Shown piece by piece: positions 49,447 through 58,685 of a stretch of DNA of 64,000 bases; position 1 is the first letter of the stretch, and each line of letters starts with the position of its first letter. Under the pieces are notes generated by a model. It was not told the DNA's origin and did not search any database. It saw nothing but the letters and a program-made list of their open reading frames with translations. Position numbers and translations under genes: made by a program. The DNA lies in the NCBI RefSeq assembly GCF_027213965.1, contig NZ_JAPWGX010000006.1, forward strand, positions 102,362 through 166,361, given 5' to 3'. This DNA is from Maritalea porphyrae (GTDB taxonomy: Bacteria > Pseudomonadota > Alphaproteobacteria > Rhizobiales > Devosiaceae).

Positions 49447-50715
49447 ATGGTTCATCACTTCCAATATCACAACGGCAAACTGCACGCCGAAGACGTTGAC
49501 CTGACCGAATTGGCAGGCGACGTGGGCACGCCATTTTATGTTTATTCAACCGCCACTTTCACCCGCCATATCAAAGTGATGCAGGAAGCCTTTAAGGGCG
49601 TCGACACGCTGGTTGCCTACGCCATGAAAGCCAACTCGAACCAAGCCATGCTCAAACTTGTCGCCAAAATGGGCGCAGGTGCAGATGTGGTTTCCCTGGG
49701 TGAACTCAAACGCGCGCTTAAAGCGGGTATTCCCGCCAGCAAAATCGTTTTTTCCGGCGTGGCGAAAACCCGCGCAGAGATGGAACTGGGGCTAGAAGCG
49801 GGCATTAAATGCTTTAACGCGGAGAGCGAACCAGAACTTGAGCGCCTCAATGAGGTGGCCAAAGCCATGGGCAAAATCGCACCCGTTTCCGTGCGCATCA
49901 ACCCAAATGTGGACGCCAAAACACACGCCAAAATTTCAACCGGCAAAGCGGAAAACAAATTCGGCATTCCGTTTGAACGCGCCAGCGCGGTTTACAAACG
50001 CATCGCAGAACTCGAACACTTAGACGCCACCGGCATCGACATGCACATCGGATCTCAAATCACCGAGCTTGAACCGTTTGATAATGCATTCAAACTGCTT
50101 GCCGAACTTGTGGGCGAATTGCGCCAAGAAGGCCACAACATCCGCCACGTTGATGTAGGCGGCGGCTTGGGCATTTCCTATTCCAGCTCAAACGACGTGC
50201 CGCCAGATCCAATGGCTTATGCTCAAGTGGTGTTCAAAAACGTCAAGGATTTGGGTTGTGAATTGGTGCTTGAACCGGGCCGCATGATTGCGGGCAACGC
50301 AGGCATTTTCGTCACCAAAGTTGAATATGTCAAAGAAGGCGCAGAACGCAGGTTCATCATTGTCGATGCGGGCATGAACGATATGATCCGCCCCACATTG
50401 TACGAAGCCTATCACGAAACTATGCCGCTGATTGAAGACCATCAGTTGCAAGAAAAGCGTGGTGATATCGTTGGCCCCGTTTGCGAAACAGGCGACTATC
50501 TTGCCCGCAACCGCAGGTTGCCAGAAGTCAAAGAGGGCGACTATATCGCCATCATGAGCGCCGGCGCTTATGGCGCGGTCATGTCCGGCACCTATAACAC
50601 GCGGCCTTTATGCGCCGAAGTGCTGGTTGACGGCGACCGTTACCACGTGATCCGCGAGCGCCAAAACTTGGACGCGCTGATTGATTTAGACAGCATACCG
50701 GATTGGTTGGAATAG
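49447..50715 (+). CDS. lysA: Diaminopimelate decarboxylase
   Basis: A 422-residue PLP enzyme making lysine from meso-diaminopimelate. PLP lysine K61 in VAYAMKANSNQAML, GIDMHIGSQITELEPF, the phosphate loop HVDVGGGLGISY, LEPGRMIAGNAG, and GPVCETGDYLARNRRLP with the partner-subunit cysteine. MSAGAYGAVMSGTYNTRP completes the site. It begins 3 bases after argH. A terminator follows. Confidence 0.97.
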   Translation: MVHHFQYHNGKLHAEDVDLTELAGDVGTPFYVYSTATFTRHIKVMQEAFKGVDTLVAYAMKANSNQAMLKLVAKMGAGADVVSLGELKRALKAGIPASKIVFSGVAKTRAEMELGLEAGIKCFNAESEPELERLNEVAKAMGKIAPVSVRINPNVDAKTHAKISTGKAENKFGIPFERASAVYKRIAELEHLDATGIDMHIGSQITELEPFDNAFKLLAELVGELRQEGHNIRHVDVGGGLGISYSSSNDVPPDPMAYAQVVFKNVKDLGCELVLEPGRMIAGNAGIFVTKVEYVKEGAERRFIIVDAGMNDMIRPTLYEAYHETMPLIEDHQLQEKRGDIVGPVCETGDYLARNRRLPEVKEGDYIAIMSAGAYGAVMSGTYNTRPLCAEVLVDGDRYHVIRERQNLDALIDLDSIPDWLE

Positions 50716-50718
50716 GGA

Positions 50719-50739
50719 AGCGGGGCATCTGCCCCCGCT
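50719..50739 (+). terminator. argH-lysA operon terminator
   Basis: AGCGGGGCA / TGCCCCCGCT arms with one extra C, followed by CACCCGGTTTT. Located directly past the lysA stop. Confidence 0.65.
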
Positions 50740-50751
50740 CACCCGGTTTTC

Positions 50752-51465
50752 CTAGGCCGCTTTGTTCCAGCGCATCTGTTTATCGTGCACAAAGCAGGCT
50801 TTGTTAAACAGGTCTAAGTCGATTGGGTTTGGTTGCCTAATATCAGATAATTCTGGAAAGGCCTTTCCTGACTGTTCAAACGACCGGTCAACTTGCGAGA
50901 TAAGCAAGAGGGTCACGCCGTTTTGGCGAGCAAAGCTATGCAGTTGCCTTAGCTGGGCGTCCAGCGTAGGCGTTGTGCGGCGCTGATCAAGGATTTGCAG
51001 ATAATCGATCACAGCAACCGAGCCAGTTTTCGCTCCATCCATGCGGCGAACAATATATTCTGCGCAAATTTCATCTGATGTATCAACAACCAGCTTTGCG
51101 TCAGACATCAGTTCACCAAAACCCATTTCAACTAGCTGCGCATTCAACTCTCTGGCGTGATACTCAAGCGTAAAGAAATAGGCGTCTTGCCCGGCCGCCA
51201 GTTTGGCAAATGCGATTTCCAAACTGGTTACAGTTTTGCCATGTCCGGGCCTACCACCGAGCAACACCATGTCAGCGGGCTCTAAGCTTTTCGCAAAGTT
51301 TTCCGCTGCACAAATGTTGTTGGATTTAGAGATCAGCAAACTCCAGCCGCCGAACCCTTCAGATGCAGCAACTCTGTCAAGCGCCTGATGAAGGGCAATA
51401 TTATCTTGGCGAGCGAGCAGTTTCGCTTGGCGTTTTAATTGATGAATGGGTGCAGAAAGTTTCAT
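50752..51465 (-). CDS. DnaB-like RecA-fold ATPase, stand-alone
   Basis: A 237-residue protein with the C-terminal ATPase fold of replicative helicases but no DnaB N-terminal domain. Walker A GGRPGHGKT at 70-78 and Walker B VAVIDYLQIL, followed by LLLISQVDRSFEQ (sensor region). The first 45 residues (IHQLKRQAKLLARQDNIALH then EGFGGWSLL) form a small helical motif also seen in other short alphaproteobacterial proteins. Called a DNA helicase in some genomes, but helicase activity is unproven. The final segment FNKACFVHDKQMRWNKAA is basic. Confidence 0.8.
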   Translation of the reverse strand: MKLSAPIHQLKRQAKLLARQDNIALHQALDRVAASEGFGGWSLLISKSNNICAAENFAKSLEPADMVLLGGRPGHGKTVTSLEIAFAKLAAGQDAYFFTLEYHARELNAQLVEMGFGELMSDAKLVVDTSDEICAEYIVRRMDGAKTGSVAVIDYLQILDQRRTTPTLDAQLRQLHSFARQNGVTLLLISQVDRSFEQSGKAFPELSDIRQPNPIDLDLFNKACFVHDKQMRWNKAA

Positions 51466-51661
51466 TTCAAAACCTCATAATTGCGGACCAATTACGCATT
51501 TCCCCCCTTATGCGAATGCCCCAACTATAAGATTTGAGAAACAATATACCCCATATGCAAAATACTTTCCCGGATGGAGGGAGGTGGCACGGGTCGGGCC
51601 GCACCAAAATCTAGCAAACAGTTTTGATTCTTGTAAGTCCTTTGGTGCTGCCGATGCAGAC

Positions 51662-52069
51662 TTACGCCCCGAACTTCTTCGCCAACGTTTCTTTCACCAC
51701 TTCACCACCTGCGAGCGCTTCGGCCACTTTGGCGCGAATATCGGCGAGGGTAAACGGTTTTGGCACCACATCATGCACCAAAGCATCAAGCCCATGTGCC
51801 CGTTCACGCTGATCGGCAAAACCGGTCATCAAGAGGATCGTAATGTCTGGATATTGTGCCGCAACGCTAAGGGACAAGGCAATCCCGTCCATCACCGGCA
51901 TTTTGATGTCTGAAAGCAGCAAATCGAAATTGCCTTCATGCTCAAGCACCGCTTCTGCGGCCAAGCCACCATCTTCGGTCACAGTGACATCATGGCCGTC
52001 CATTTCCAAAGCGCGGCTCACAAAACCACGAACGCTGGGGTCGTCCTCTGCCAATAAAATCTTTGCCAT
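51662..52069 (-). CDS. Single-domain response regulator (CpdR-like receiver)
   Basis: A 135-residue receiver protein without an output domain. Phosphoacceptor D54 in LLLSDIKMPVMDG, acidic pair E8-D9-D10 in LLAEDDPSV, and switch residues in ILLMTGFAD and VPKPF. It is similar to CpdR, which links phosphorelay state to ClpXP proteolysis in Caulobacter, but it differs in the middle and I would not call it CpdR firmly. ATG 52069 has GGAGAG upstream, 4 bases past the zinc-ribbon gene stop, so it is second in that operon. Confidence 0.88.
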   Translation of the reverse strand: MAKILLAEDDPSVRGFVSRALEMDGHDVTVTEDGGLAAEAVLEHEGNFDLLLSDIKMPVMDGIALSLSVAAQYPDITILLMTGFADQRERAHGLDALVHDVVPKPFTLADIRAKVAEALAGGEVVKETLAKKFGA

Positions 52070-52073
52070 TGCG

Positions 52074-53087
52074 CTACTCTCCTGCACTGACTTGGTTGAG
52101 CATAGACGGTTTTGACGTGTCATTTTGCCAATCCAAGAATTTTAGTTTTACCCGCCGCACATCGTTTGGTGGTGACGACAGTTCTGCTTTAAAATCAAAC
52201 AACCCACCTGCCTCAAGCACGGCCAATCCCGGGGTGGTGTTCCACTCATAAATCACGCTCGAATTCTCATCGAGCAGCGCCACACGAATTGGCGGCAAAT
52301 AGATCATGCGCTCGGTTACATTTTCAATTTTTGCGCGCACCGTCAGCACTTCGTGCCCGTCGCTCCAAACGCGATCGGTTTTCACATCCGCAAATTCAAG
52401 CCCCACCACATTAATCGACTGGCCAAACAATCGATAAAAGCCCGCCATATCGGGGTAGAATTGAACAATGCGGGTACTAAATCCAAACAGCACAGCAATA
52501 AACAACAAGGAGACGCCAAGCGCCCCAAAACTGATGTTACGGCGCAATTTAGCCATGGGCAAAGCGCGGGCAATTTCCCGTCGCCGCTTTGCAATTCGCC
52601 GCGAGCGCTTCATCCGCTCAATCTGCTGGCGCCGCCGCGCCGCATATGAGGACAACTCAACTTCATTGTCCTCATTGATCGCATTCATCACGTCTTGCGC
52701 CGCATCAATGGCGCTTCCCACGGCCGTGCGGGCGCTCATGGAGCCATCGTCATCATTGCCAAATGGGTCATCATCGTCGGGCAATTCAAAATCGCCTATG
52801 CGATTCGAATCATCACCCTTATCTAATGCTGCATTGTCTTCTTCAGCTGAAAACGCCACATCCATTTCGTCTTCATCAGCGGGCGTTGTTTTTTTTGCCT
52901 TGGGTTTTTTCTCTTTTGGTGGCTCATTCAGAGCATCACCCAAAAGGGCACCAAAGTCGTCCTCTACAAGGGCTTGCGCATGCCAAGAGCGCTGACAGTT
53001 GGCGCATTGCACAGATCGGCCATGATCGCCGATCGCTTGCGCGGCAACTTCATATCGCGTGCTGCAATTTGGACATACAATTATCAT
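52074..53087 (-). CDS. MJ0042 zinc-ribbon, membrane-anchored protein
   Basis: A 337-residue protein. The N-terminal zinc ribbon has C5, C8, C28 and C31 (VCPNCSTRYEVAA, VQCANCQRSWHA). A long acidic and lysine-rich stretch follows (PKEKKPKAKKTTPADEDEMD). A basic region with many arginines precedes a single TM helix at about 195-215 (GALGVSLLFIAVLFGFS). The periplasmic C-terminal domain is DUF3426-like (LTVRAKIENVTERMIYLPPI). Function unknown, but it is conserved next to ftsEX in this group, which suggests an envelope or division link. Confidence 0.88.
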   Translation of the reverse strand: MIIVCPNCSTRYEVAAQAIGDHGRSVQCANCQRSWHAQALVEDDFGALLGDALNEPPKEKKPKAKKTTPADEDEMDVAFSAEEDNAALDKGDDSNRIGDFELPDDDDPFGNDDDGSMSARTAVGSAIDAAQDVMNAINEDNEVELSSYAARRRQQIERMKRSRRIAKRRREIARALPMAKLRRNISFGALGVSLLFIAVLFGFSTRIVQFYPDMAGFYRLFGQSINVVGLEFADVKTDRVWSDGHEVLTVRAKIENVTERMIYLPPIRVALLDENSSVIYEWNTTPGLAVLEAGGLFDFKAELSSPPNDVRRVKLKFLDWQNDTSKPSMLNQVSAGE

Positions 53088-53226
53088 TTAGTGCGAACCG
53101 ATGCATAACTTCCGCCCCAAATGTAACGCTGATTATGTTAACACTCCGAAAAAACGGACAACGAATAAGCGCCAAATTGTGCATCGCTGATAATATGGTT
53201 TCCAAATAGTGATTCGGGAGCAGGTC

Positions 53227-53886
53227 TTGATTAAGTTTAAAAATGTCGGGCTTCATTATGGGGCCGGGCCAGAGATCTTAAAGAACCTCAATTTCAACAT
53301 TGATCCGGGGTCATTTCATTTTCTCACCGGCCCTTCAGGTTCAGGCAAAACCTCGCTTTTGCGCCTATTGTTGCTCTCCATGCGCCCCACCGCAGGTGAG
53401 ATGGAAATGTTTGGCAATAGCACCACAAATTTGAGCAAAGCCGAGCTGATGCAAATGCGACAGCATATTGGCATTGTGTTCCAAGAATTTCGCCTGCTCG
53501 ACCATTTGACCACATTTCAAAATGTGGCCTTGCCCTTGGTGGTTCGCGGTGAGCCAGAAAGCTCTTATAAATCCAACGTTGAAGAATTGCTCGACTGGGT
53601 TGGTTTAGGCCATCAAATGCATGTGCGCCCTGAGCTTTTGTCTGGCGGTGAAAAACAACGCGCCGCCATCGCCCGCGCCGTAATCGCAAAGCCGGATCTC
53701 TTGTTGGCAGATGAACCTACCGGCAACGTGGACCCGGAGTTATCTGAGCGCTTGTTGCATCTTTTTGTCGAACTCAATCGCATGGGTACAACCATTATTT
53801 TGGCCAGCCACGAATTGCATTTGCTCAACAAGTTCAAGTTCCCGCGTTTGCAACTCAAAGATGGAGGCATCAATGTCTCTAATTAG
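53227..53886 (+). CDS. ftsE: Cell division ATP-binding protein FtsE
   Basis: A 219-residue ABC ATPase that with FtsX activates peptidoglycan hydrolases at the septum. Walker A GPSGSGKTS, the FQEFRLLDHLTTFQNVALPL segment, signature LSGGEKQRAAIARAV and Walker B LLLADEPTGNVD. The longest frame starts with GTG at 53209. TTG 53227 gives the family start (MIKFKNVGLHYG) and has GGGAG seven bases upstream. The stop lies inside ftsX (14-base overlap). Confidence 0.95.
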   Translation: MIKFKNVGLHYGAGPEILKNLNFNIDPGSFHFLTGPSGSGKTSLLRLLLLSMRPTAGEMEMFGNSTTNLSKAELMQMRQHIGIVFQEFRLLDHLTTFQNVALPLVVRGEPESSYKSNVEELLDWVGLGHQMHVRPELLSGGEKQRAAIARAVIAKPDLLLADEPTGNVDPELSERLLHLFVELNRMGTTIILASHELHLLNKFKFPRLQLKDGGINVSN

Positions 53887-54805
53887 TCAATTTTTGCCCA
53901 AGCCTAAAACCCCGTTTCCCATTGTTCCAATTCAGTCCATTGCCGGGCGCACCTTGGCATTGCTTGTTGCCATCATGACCTTTTTGAGTTGCGTGACCTT
54001 TGGCGCTGTATTTTTGGTGCAAAATTCAACCCTTGCATGGTCGTCTGAAGTGGGGCGCGAACTCACCATTCAATTGCAGCAGGTTGAAGACGAGCAAATG
54101 TTGTCCGATATCCGCACAGCAATCAGCCTTTCTGAGCAATCACCCGGTGTCGCCCGCGCATTTGAATTGACGATCAAAGACAGCGAAGAACTGCTTAGCC
54201 CTTGGCTTGGTGAACAGTTTGACATTAGCGCTTTTGATGTGCCCCGTTTGGTTGTTGTGCAGCTGGCTGACCCAGCAAAATTTGACCTTGAGGCCTTAAA
54301 GGCAAAAATTACAGACGCGATCCCCGAGGCCAGTTTAGACACCCACGAATTGTGGCAACAACAACTCAACGCCATGGCAGGCACCGTGGTGCTTTCCGGC
54401 GCGCTGGCGCTTATACTCATCCTCACCGCCACAGTTCTTGCCATTGTTTTTGCAACAGCCGGCGCCATGGCAAGCAACCGAGAAATCGTCGACGTCTTGC
54501 ACTTTATAGGTGCCTCAGACACCTATATCGCGGGCGCCTTTCAAGAACGGTTTTTGGCCATCGGCATGCAGGGTGGCGCAGCGGGTGGCGCAATGGCCAT
54601 TGTGTTCTTTTTTGTCGCAAGCACCATCACCAGCGCGATTTTGCCGAACCAGAGCGCCACACAAGTTGAATTGCTATTTGGCCAATTCACCCTAGGGTGG
54701 CTGGGTCTGTTTGGACTAATTCTAGTGGTGGTCACTATTGCTATATTGACCGCAATTACGTCTCGGGTCACTGTGCACCGCTTTTTGGCTCAAATCGCTC
54801 CCTAA
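53873..54805 (+). CDS. ftsX: Cell division protein FtsX
   Basis: A 310-residue inner-membrane protein. TM1 is at about 25-48 (LALLVAIMTFLSCVTFGAVF), followed by a periplasmic domain of about 120 residues that would recruit a hydrolase activator, then three more TM helices (SGALALILILTATVLAIVFA, GGAMAIVFFFVASTITSAIL, LGLFGLILVVVTIAILTAI). Cytoplasmic loop SNREIVDVLHFIGASDTYIA is the FtsX/MacB-type coupling region. It overlaps ftsE by 14 bases, so translation is coupled. Confidence 0.94.
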   Translation: MSLISQFLPKPKTPFPIVPIQSIAGRTLALLVAIMTFLSCVTFGAVFLVQNSTLAWSSEVGRELTIQLQQVEDEQMLSDIRTAISLSEQSPGVARAFELTIKDSEELLSPWLGEQFDISAFDVPRLVVVQLADPAKFDLEALKAKITDAIPEASLDTHELWQQQLNAMAGTVVLSGALALILILTATVLAIVFATAGAMASNREIVDVLHFIGASDTYIAGAFQERFLAIGMQGGAAGGAMAIVFFFVASTITSAILPNQSATQVELLFGQFTLGWLGLFGLILVVVTIAILTAITSRVTVHRFLAQIAP

Positions 54806-54820
54806 TCAAAGGCCCACTTA

Positions 54821-55609
54821 ATGATTATCCAAGCCATCCGCTCGATGATTTTTTACGCGCTATTTATCGGCTATACTGCAGTGCTTGCCATTCCGTTCGG
54901 CATCTATTCGCTGTTCGGCCCTAAGATGACCGGCTGGTGGGTGGTCAAAGCCTGGTATGTGGGCAATCTGTTTTTGTTGCGCTGGGTGGTTGGCATCAAA
55001 ACCCAAATCACTGGGCAAGAGAATCTGCCAGATGGCCCTTTTATCATTGCTTCCAAACATATGTCAGACTGGGACATTTTTGCGCTCTTGCCTGCGACCA
55101 AGGGGCGGCCAACCTTCATCTCCAAGAAGGAACTCTTGGATATTCCTTTCTTTGGCTGGTGTATGCAAAACTTTCACACCATTAGGATTGACCGCAAAAA
55201 TGGCGGCGCTGCTTTGCCCCAAATGATCACCCAAGGCAAAGAAGCCATTGCGCGAGACTGCCGGGTGGTGATCTACCCCGAAGGCACACGCCGTCCACCA
55301 CTGGATGAGCCCAAGTACAAATGGGGCCTCGCCAAAATGTATGAAGCACTTGATGTGCCCGTTGTGCCTGTCGCCCTAACGTCTGGGCTTTATTGGCCGC
55401 GCAATTCGCTCATCCTGTGGCCCGGCACCGCTCGCGCCAAATATTTAAAGCCCATCCCTTCTGGTTTGGATTTAGATACATTTCACGAAACCATCCAAGA
55501 GCGCATTGAACCTGAAACCACGAAAATGCTGATGGAAGATATCGACAAAGGAATTGCCCGTCCGATCAACAAAGCACTGCAAGCCAGAATTGATGCCCAT
55601 CGTCGATAA
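54821..55609 (+). CDS. plsC: 1-acyl-sn-glycerol-3-phosphate acyltransferase
   Basis: A 262-residue membrane-associated acyltransferase making phosphatidic acid. N-terminal hydrophobic segment (IFYALFIGYTAVLAIPFGIY). Catalytic H-x4-D in ASKHMSDWDIF, motif II-III FHTIRIDRKNGGAALPQM, and VVIYPEGTRRPPLDEP (EGTR). The C-terminal region VPVVPVALTSGLYWPRNSL fits motif IV. It lies 15 bases after ftsX, so probably in the same operon. Confidence 0.94.
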   Translation: MIIQAIRSMIFYALFIGYTAVLAIPFGIYSLFGPKMTGWWVVKAWYVGNLFLLRWVVGIKTQITGQENLPDGPFIIASKHMSDWDIFALLPATKGRPTFISKKELLDIPFFGWCMQNFHTIRIDRKNGGAALPQMITQGKEAIARDCRVVIYPEGTRRPPLDEPKYKWGLAKMYEALDVPVVPVALTSGLYWPRNSLILWPGTARAKYLKPIPSGLDLDTFHETIQERIEPETTKMLMEDIDKGIARPINKALQARIDAHRR

Positions 55610-55745
55610 ATACACCATATATTGACATCTACCCCTTACAAACCCATATATGTGGTTGGACGCCGATTGGCGCATTGACAGATGGCGCTATTTGTTCTAT
55701 TTTTGTTCTTCTTAGAAAGAATAGCTAAGAATCGGGGAATGTAAA

Positions 55746-56099
55746 ATGTCAGAAGCAATTCGGCTAATGAGCCTACCCAATTCCAACCAACTCGTGGATT
55801 GGCAGGGCCGTACGGGTCGTGTCTACGCCCTCAAAAGAACCAGTTTGACCGATATGAACATGGCGGGCAACCAGCTCTGCCTTTTGTCCCAACATAGCGA
55901 TAGCGGCGAAGATGCTTTGTGGGTGGGCACAGGTGATAACCTAATCCATGATGAGCAAAGCCGGCGCGCCTTTTTGAAAGCGGTGCACGTGGCACAAGAG
56001 GCTTATGTGCTTGAGCTGGCAGATGATGAAATGCCCCCTTTGACCATGATTTGGGATTTGGAGGCAGCTCACCGAAACCCGGAGCGCCACGCCGCTTAA
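55746..56099 (+). CDS. Conserved hypothetical protein (about 117 residues)
   Basis: A soluble acidic protein I do not recognise by function. It opens MSEAIRLMSLPNSNQLVDWQ, contains a strand-rich RTGRVYALKRTSLTDMNM and WVGTGDNLIHDEQSRRAFLK, and ends DEMPPLTMIWDLEAAHRNP. The layout of short strands and a helix suggests a small single domain. A GGGGAATGTAAA ribosome site fits ATG 55746. A 7-bp inverted repeat (TTCTTAG/CTAAGAA) lies at 55709-55731 just upstream. It overlaps the convergent cyclotransferase by 4 bases. Confidence 0.65.
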   Translation: MSEAIRLMSLPNSNQLVDWQGRTGRVYALKRTSLTDMNMAGNQLCLLSQHSDSGEDALWVGTGDNLIHDEQSRRAFLKAVHVAQEAYVLELADDEMPPLTMIWDLEAAHRNPERHAA

Positions 56100-56632
56100 G
56101 ATAAAGCGGCCTCATCACCCTTCATCAAAGCATCATGTAGCCATTTCAGAGCATCATCTTTGATGTTCATCTCGGCTAGGTGCGCATAAGTATTGATCAC
56201 ATACTCCGGGTTTTCACCCGAATGACCAACACCTTGGCGCACCAATCGCAATTGCTCTTCACGCGGCAAACGCCCCGCATATTGGCGGTGTGTTCTGTCA
56301 GCGACGAATGTCAGCGCTTCAACCACTTGCCCATCGGCCAAAGCAATTTTGCGCCAACTCTCCTTATAGACATTATTGCCCTGTTCACGCTCACGCAAAT
56401 AGGCATGGGTTTCATCCCAAATACCAGGTTCAACTTCAAACGCCATGCCACGGCATGCGCCGCCTTGATCTAGCCCAAACACCAGACCGGGGTGTTCTTC
56501 TGTGCCGCGGTGCGTAAATGAATAAACACACAATTGACGATGCAACCCGCGCACCAAACCTTGCTGCGCTTGCACATAATCAAAGCCAGGGCGCCAAATC
56601 AGCGATCCATAGCCAAACACCCAATAACTCAT
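56096..56632 (-). CDS. ChaC-like gamma-glutamylcyclotransferase
   Basis: A 178-residue enzyme that cleaves glutathione or gamma-glutamyl peptides to 5-oxoproline. The substrate loop is VFGYGSLIWRPGF (YGSL), the catalytic glutamate region is AYLREREQGNNVYKESW, and TFVADRTHRQYAGRLP follows. Length matches bacterial ChaC. It has only 143 bases of upstream space before the divergent DUF2125 gene. Confidence 0.92.
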   Translation of the reverse strand: MSYWVFGYGSLIWRPGFDYVQAQQGLVRGLHRQLCVYSFTHRGTEEHPGLVFGLDQGGACRGMAFEVEPGIWDETHAYLREREQGNNVYKESWRKIALADGQVVEALTFVADRTHRQYAGRLPREEQLRLVRQGVGHSGENPEYVINTYAHLAEMNIKDDALKWLHDALMKGDEAALS

Positions 56633-56775
56633 AATGTGACCATAATTTTCATCAGAAATGAACCTACCTTGAGGTTCTTATAAGACCCAAGAAGCCAAGC
56701 GGCAACAACCCGAATTTCACAACACAAGATGCCATTTTGGGTGACAAGCAACCAAAGCCACGCTAGACCGTTTTT

Positions 56776-57723
56776 ATGACCAAATTCAAAGTACTGATCA
56801 TCACCGTTTTACTCGTCTGCCTTGCCTACACGGCCGCGTGGTTTTATGGCGCAAATCGCCTTGGCAACGAGCTGGATCAGCTGGCAACTGCTGGCGCACA
56901 GCCTCAGATTTCATGCATCAATCGCTCGATTACCGGGTTCCCGTTTCGTTATGATCTGTACTGCGCCAACACCACGGTGGACGATGGGGATCAGCACATC
57001 AGCGTCAAAAACGTCAAAGCAACCGTGCGGGTCTATAGCCCCACCCACATTATTGCCTTTGCCGATGGCCCCCTATTTTGGAAAGACGATTTTAACGGCA
57101 GCGAACGCGAACTTGAATTTTCGAGCATGCAGATCAGTGGCCGGCTAAATTGGAATTTGGAAATCGAACGGATTTCGGCCATTGCCGAAGACCTTAAATT
57201 GTCGGACACGGTAATCACCCCCATTCAATTGGCCAATGCCAAGACCATCGAAGCGCACCTGATCGCCACCCAAAATGCCGACACGGGCCTGCAAGCATTC
57301 TTTAGGATCAGCGACGCCAACCATATCGATTTGGCCACGCAAAGCGCCAATCTGGCAATTGAACTTGAGGCCACCAACTTAATCCGGGGCATCAACAGCT
57401 GGCAATATCCAGACATCCTGCGCCAATGGCAAATGGCCAACGGCGAACTGGTTGTTCATGCCCTTGATTTTTCCGCCAAAGATATGCGCTTCACCGCAAA
57501 TGGCACACTCAACTTGGACGCCCAAGGCCAACTCAATGGCAAAGTGACCACCCAATCCAAAGGCCTTGTCGAACTGTTTGACCCTCAAGCCTATGGATTG
57601 TTAGCCCCAACCATTTTTGGTGTGGCCAATGCAGATGGTGAATATAAATCGCTTTGGCAAGCAAGCGCTGGCACGGTGAGTATTGGCGTCGCGCCCCTCT
57701 TTTTTGTGCCAGCACTATTTTAG
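56776..57723 (+). CDS. DUF2125 domain protein
   Basis: A 315-residue envelope protein with an N-terminal hydrophobic segment (VLIITVLLVCLAYTAAWFY) that is likely a membrane anchor. DUF2125 is an AsmA-like, beta-rich periplasmic domain of unknown function found mainly in alphaproteobacteria. Conserved stretches: SITGFPFRYDLYCANTTVDD, VRVYSPTHIIAFADGPLFW and NGTLNLDAQGQLNGKVTTQS. It converges with the tyrA gene after 15 bases. Confidence 0.88.
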   Translation: MTKFKVLIITVLLVCLAYTAAWFYGANRLGNELDQLATAGAQPQISCINRSITGFPFRYDLYCANTTVDDGDQHISVKNVKATVRVYSPTHIIAFADGPLFWKDDFNGSERELEFSSMQISGRLNWNLEIERISAIAEDLKLSDTVITPIQLANAKTIEAHLIATQNADTGLQAFFRISDANHIDLATQSANLAIELEATNLIRGINSWQYPDILRQWQMANGELVVHALDFSAKDMRFTANGTLNLDAQGQLNGKVTTQSKGLVELFDPQAYGLLAPTIFGVANADGEYKSLWQASAGTVSIGVAPLFFVPALF

Positions 57724-57738
57724 ATATTGCGCAGCGTT

Positions 57739-58671
57739 CTAAGCCTCTTTTTCAGCTTCCTCGGGCGTAGACACATGACGGCCAAAATCTGGCGCATCCG
57801 TTTCTTGCCCCGCATCAATGATCGAGCGGCGAATATTGCGGGTGCGGGTAAATAGCTCCTCAAGCATTTCCCCATCCCCAAAGCGCACCGCACGTTGCAG
57901 CATCGATAAATCTTCAGAGAACCGACCAAGCATTTCCATCACCGCTTCTTTGTTGGTGAGGAAGACATCACGCCACATAACAGGGTCCGATGCTGCAATC
58001 CGCGTGAAATCACGAAAACCACCGGCCGAGAATTTGATCACTTCAGATTTGGTCACGCTTTCCAAATGGTCTGCCGTGCCCACAATGTTGTAAGCGATCA
58101 AATGCGGCACGTGGCTGGTAATTGCTAGGACCATATCATGGTGCTTTGCGTCCATGATTTCTACGTCGCTGCCAAATGCGCGCCACAGTGCGGTCAATTT
58201 GTCCAAGGCCGTTTGGTCAGTGCCTTCAACCGGGGTCAAAATGCACCATTTACCTTCAAACAAAGAAGCGAAGCCCGCTTCTGGACCAGAATTCTCAGTG
58301 CCCGAAATCGGGTGACCAGGAATAAAGTGAACATTATCCGGCAAATGCGGCTGTAGCGCTTTAACCACATGTTCTTTTACTGAGCCCACATCCGACACAA
58401 TTGCACCCGGCTTCAAATGTGAGGCGATGGCTTTACCAATCGCTTCATAAGCACCAACAGGTGCACAAATGATCACCAAGTCTGCATCCTGGACCACAAC
58501 GGTTGGATCAACAGAATAGCTGTCGCCCAGCCCCAATTCTTCAGCCTTATCAAGCGTTACTTGTGAGCGGGTTGAAATGGCAACATGGGGCGCGAGCTTT
58601 TGTTCTCTAATAGCGCGCGCGATGGATGAGCCAATAAGCCCAATCCCAATTAATGCGATTTTTTCAAACAT
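57739..58671 (-). CDS. Prephenate/arogenate dehydrogenase family protein
   Basis: A 310-residue NAD(P)-dependent enzyme of tyrosine synthesis. Rossmann loop IALIGIGLIGSSIARAI at 5-21. The active-site region has FIPGHPISGTENSGPEAGF with its histidine, then CILTPVEGTDQTALDKL and ITSHVPHLIAYNIVG. It lies 14 bases after hisC in the same direction, so the two form a tyrosine/aromatic unit. Whether prephenate or arogenate is used cannot be told from sequence by eye. Confidence 0.93.
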   Translation of the reverse strand: MFEKIALIGIGLIGSSIARAIREQKLAPHVAISTRSQVTLDKAEELGLGDSYSVDPTVVVQDADLVIICAPVGAYEAIGKAIASHLKPGAIVSDVGSVKEHVVKALQPHLPDNVHFIPGHPISGTENSGPEAGFASLFEGKWCILTPVEGTDQTALDKLTALWRAFGSDVEIMDAKHHDMVLAITSHVPHLIAYNIVGTADHLESVTKSEVIKFSAGGFRDFTRIAASDPVMWRDVFLTNKEAVMEMLGRFSEDLSMLQRAVRFGDGEMLEELFTRTRNIRRSIIDAGQETDAPDFGRHVSTPEEAEKEA

Positions 58672-58685
58672 TTAATTTTCAATTC

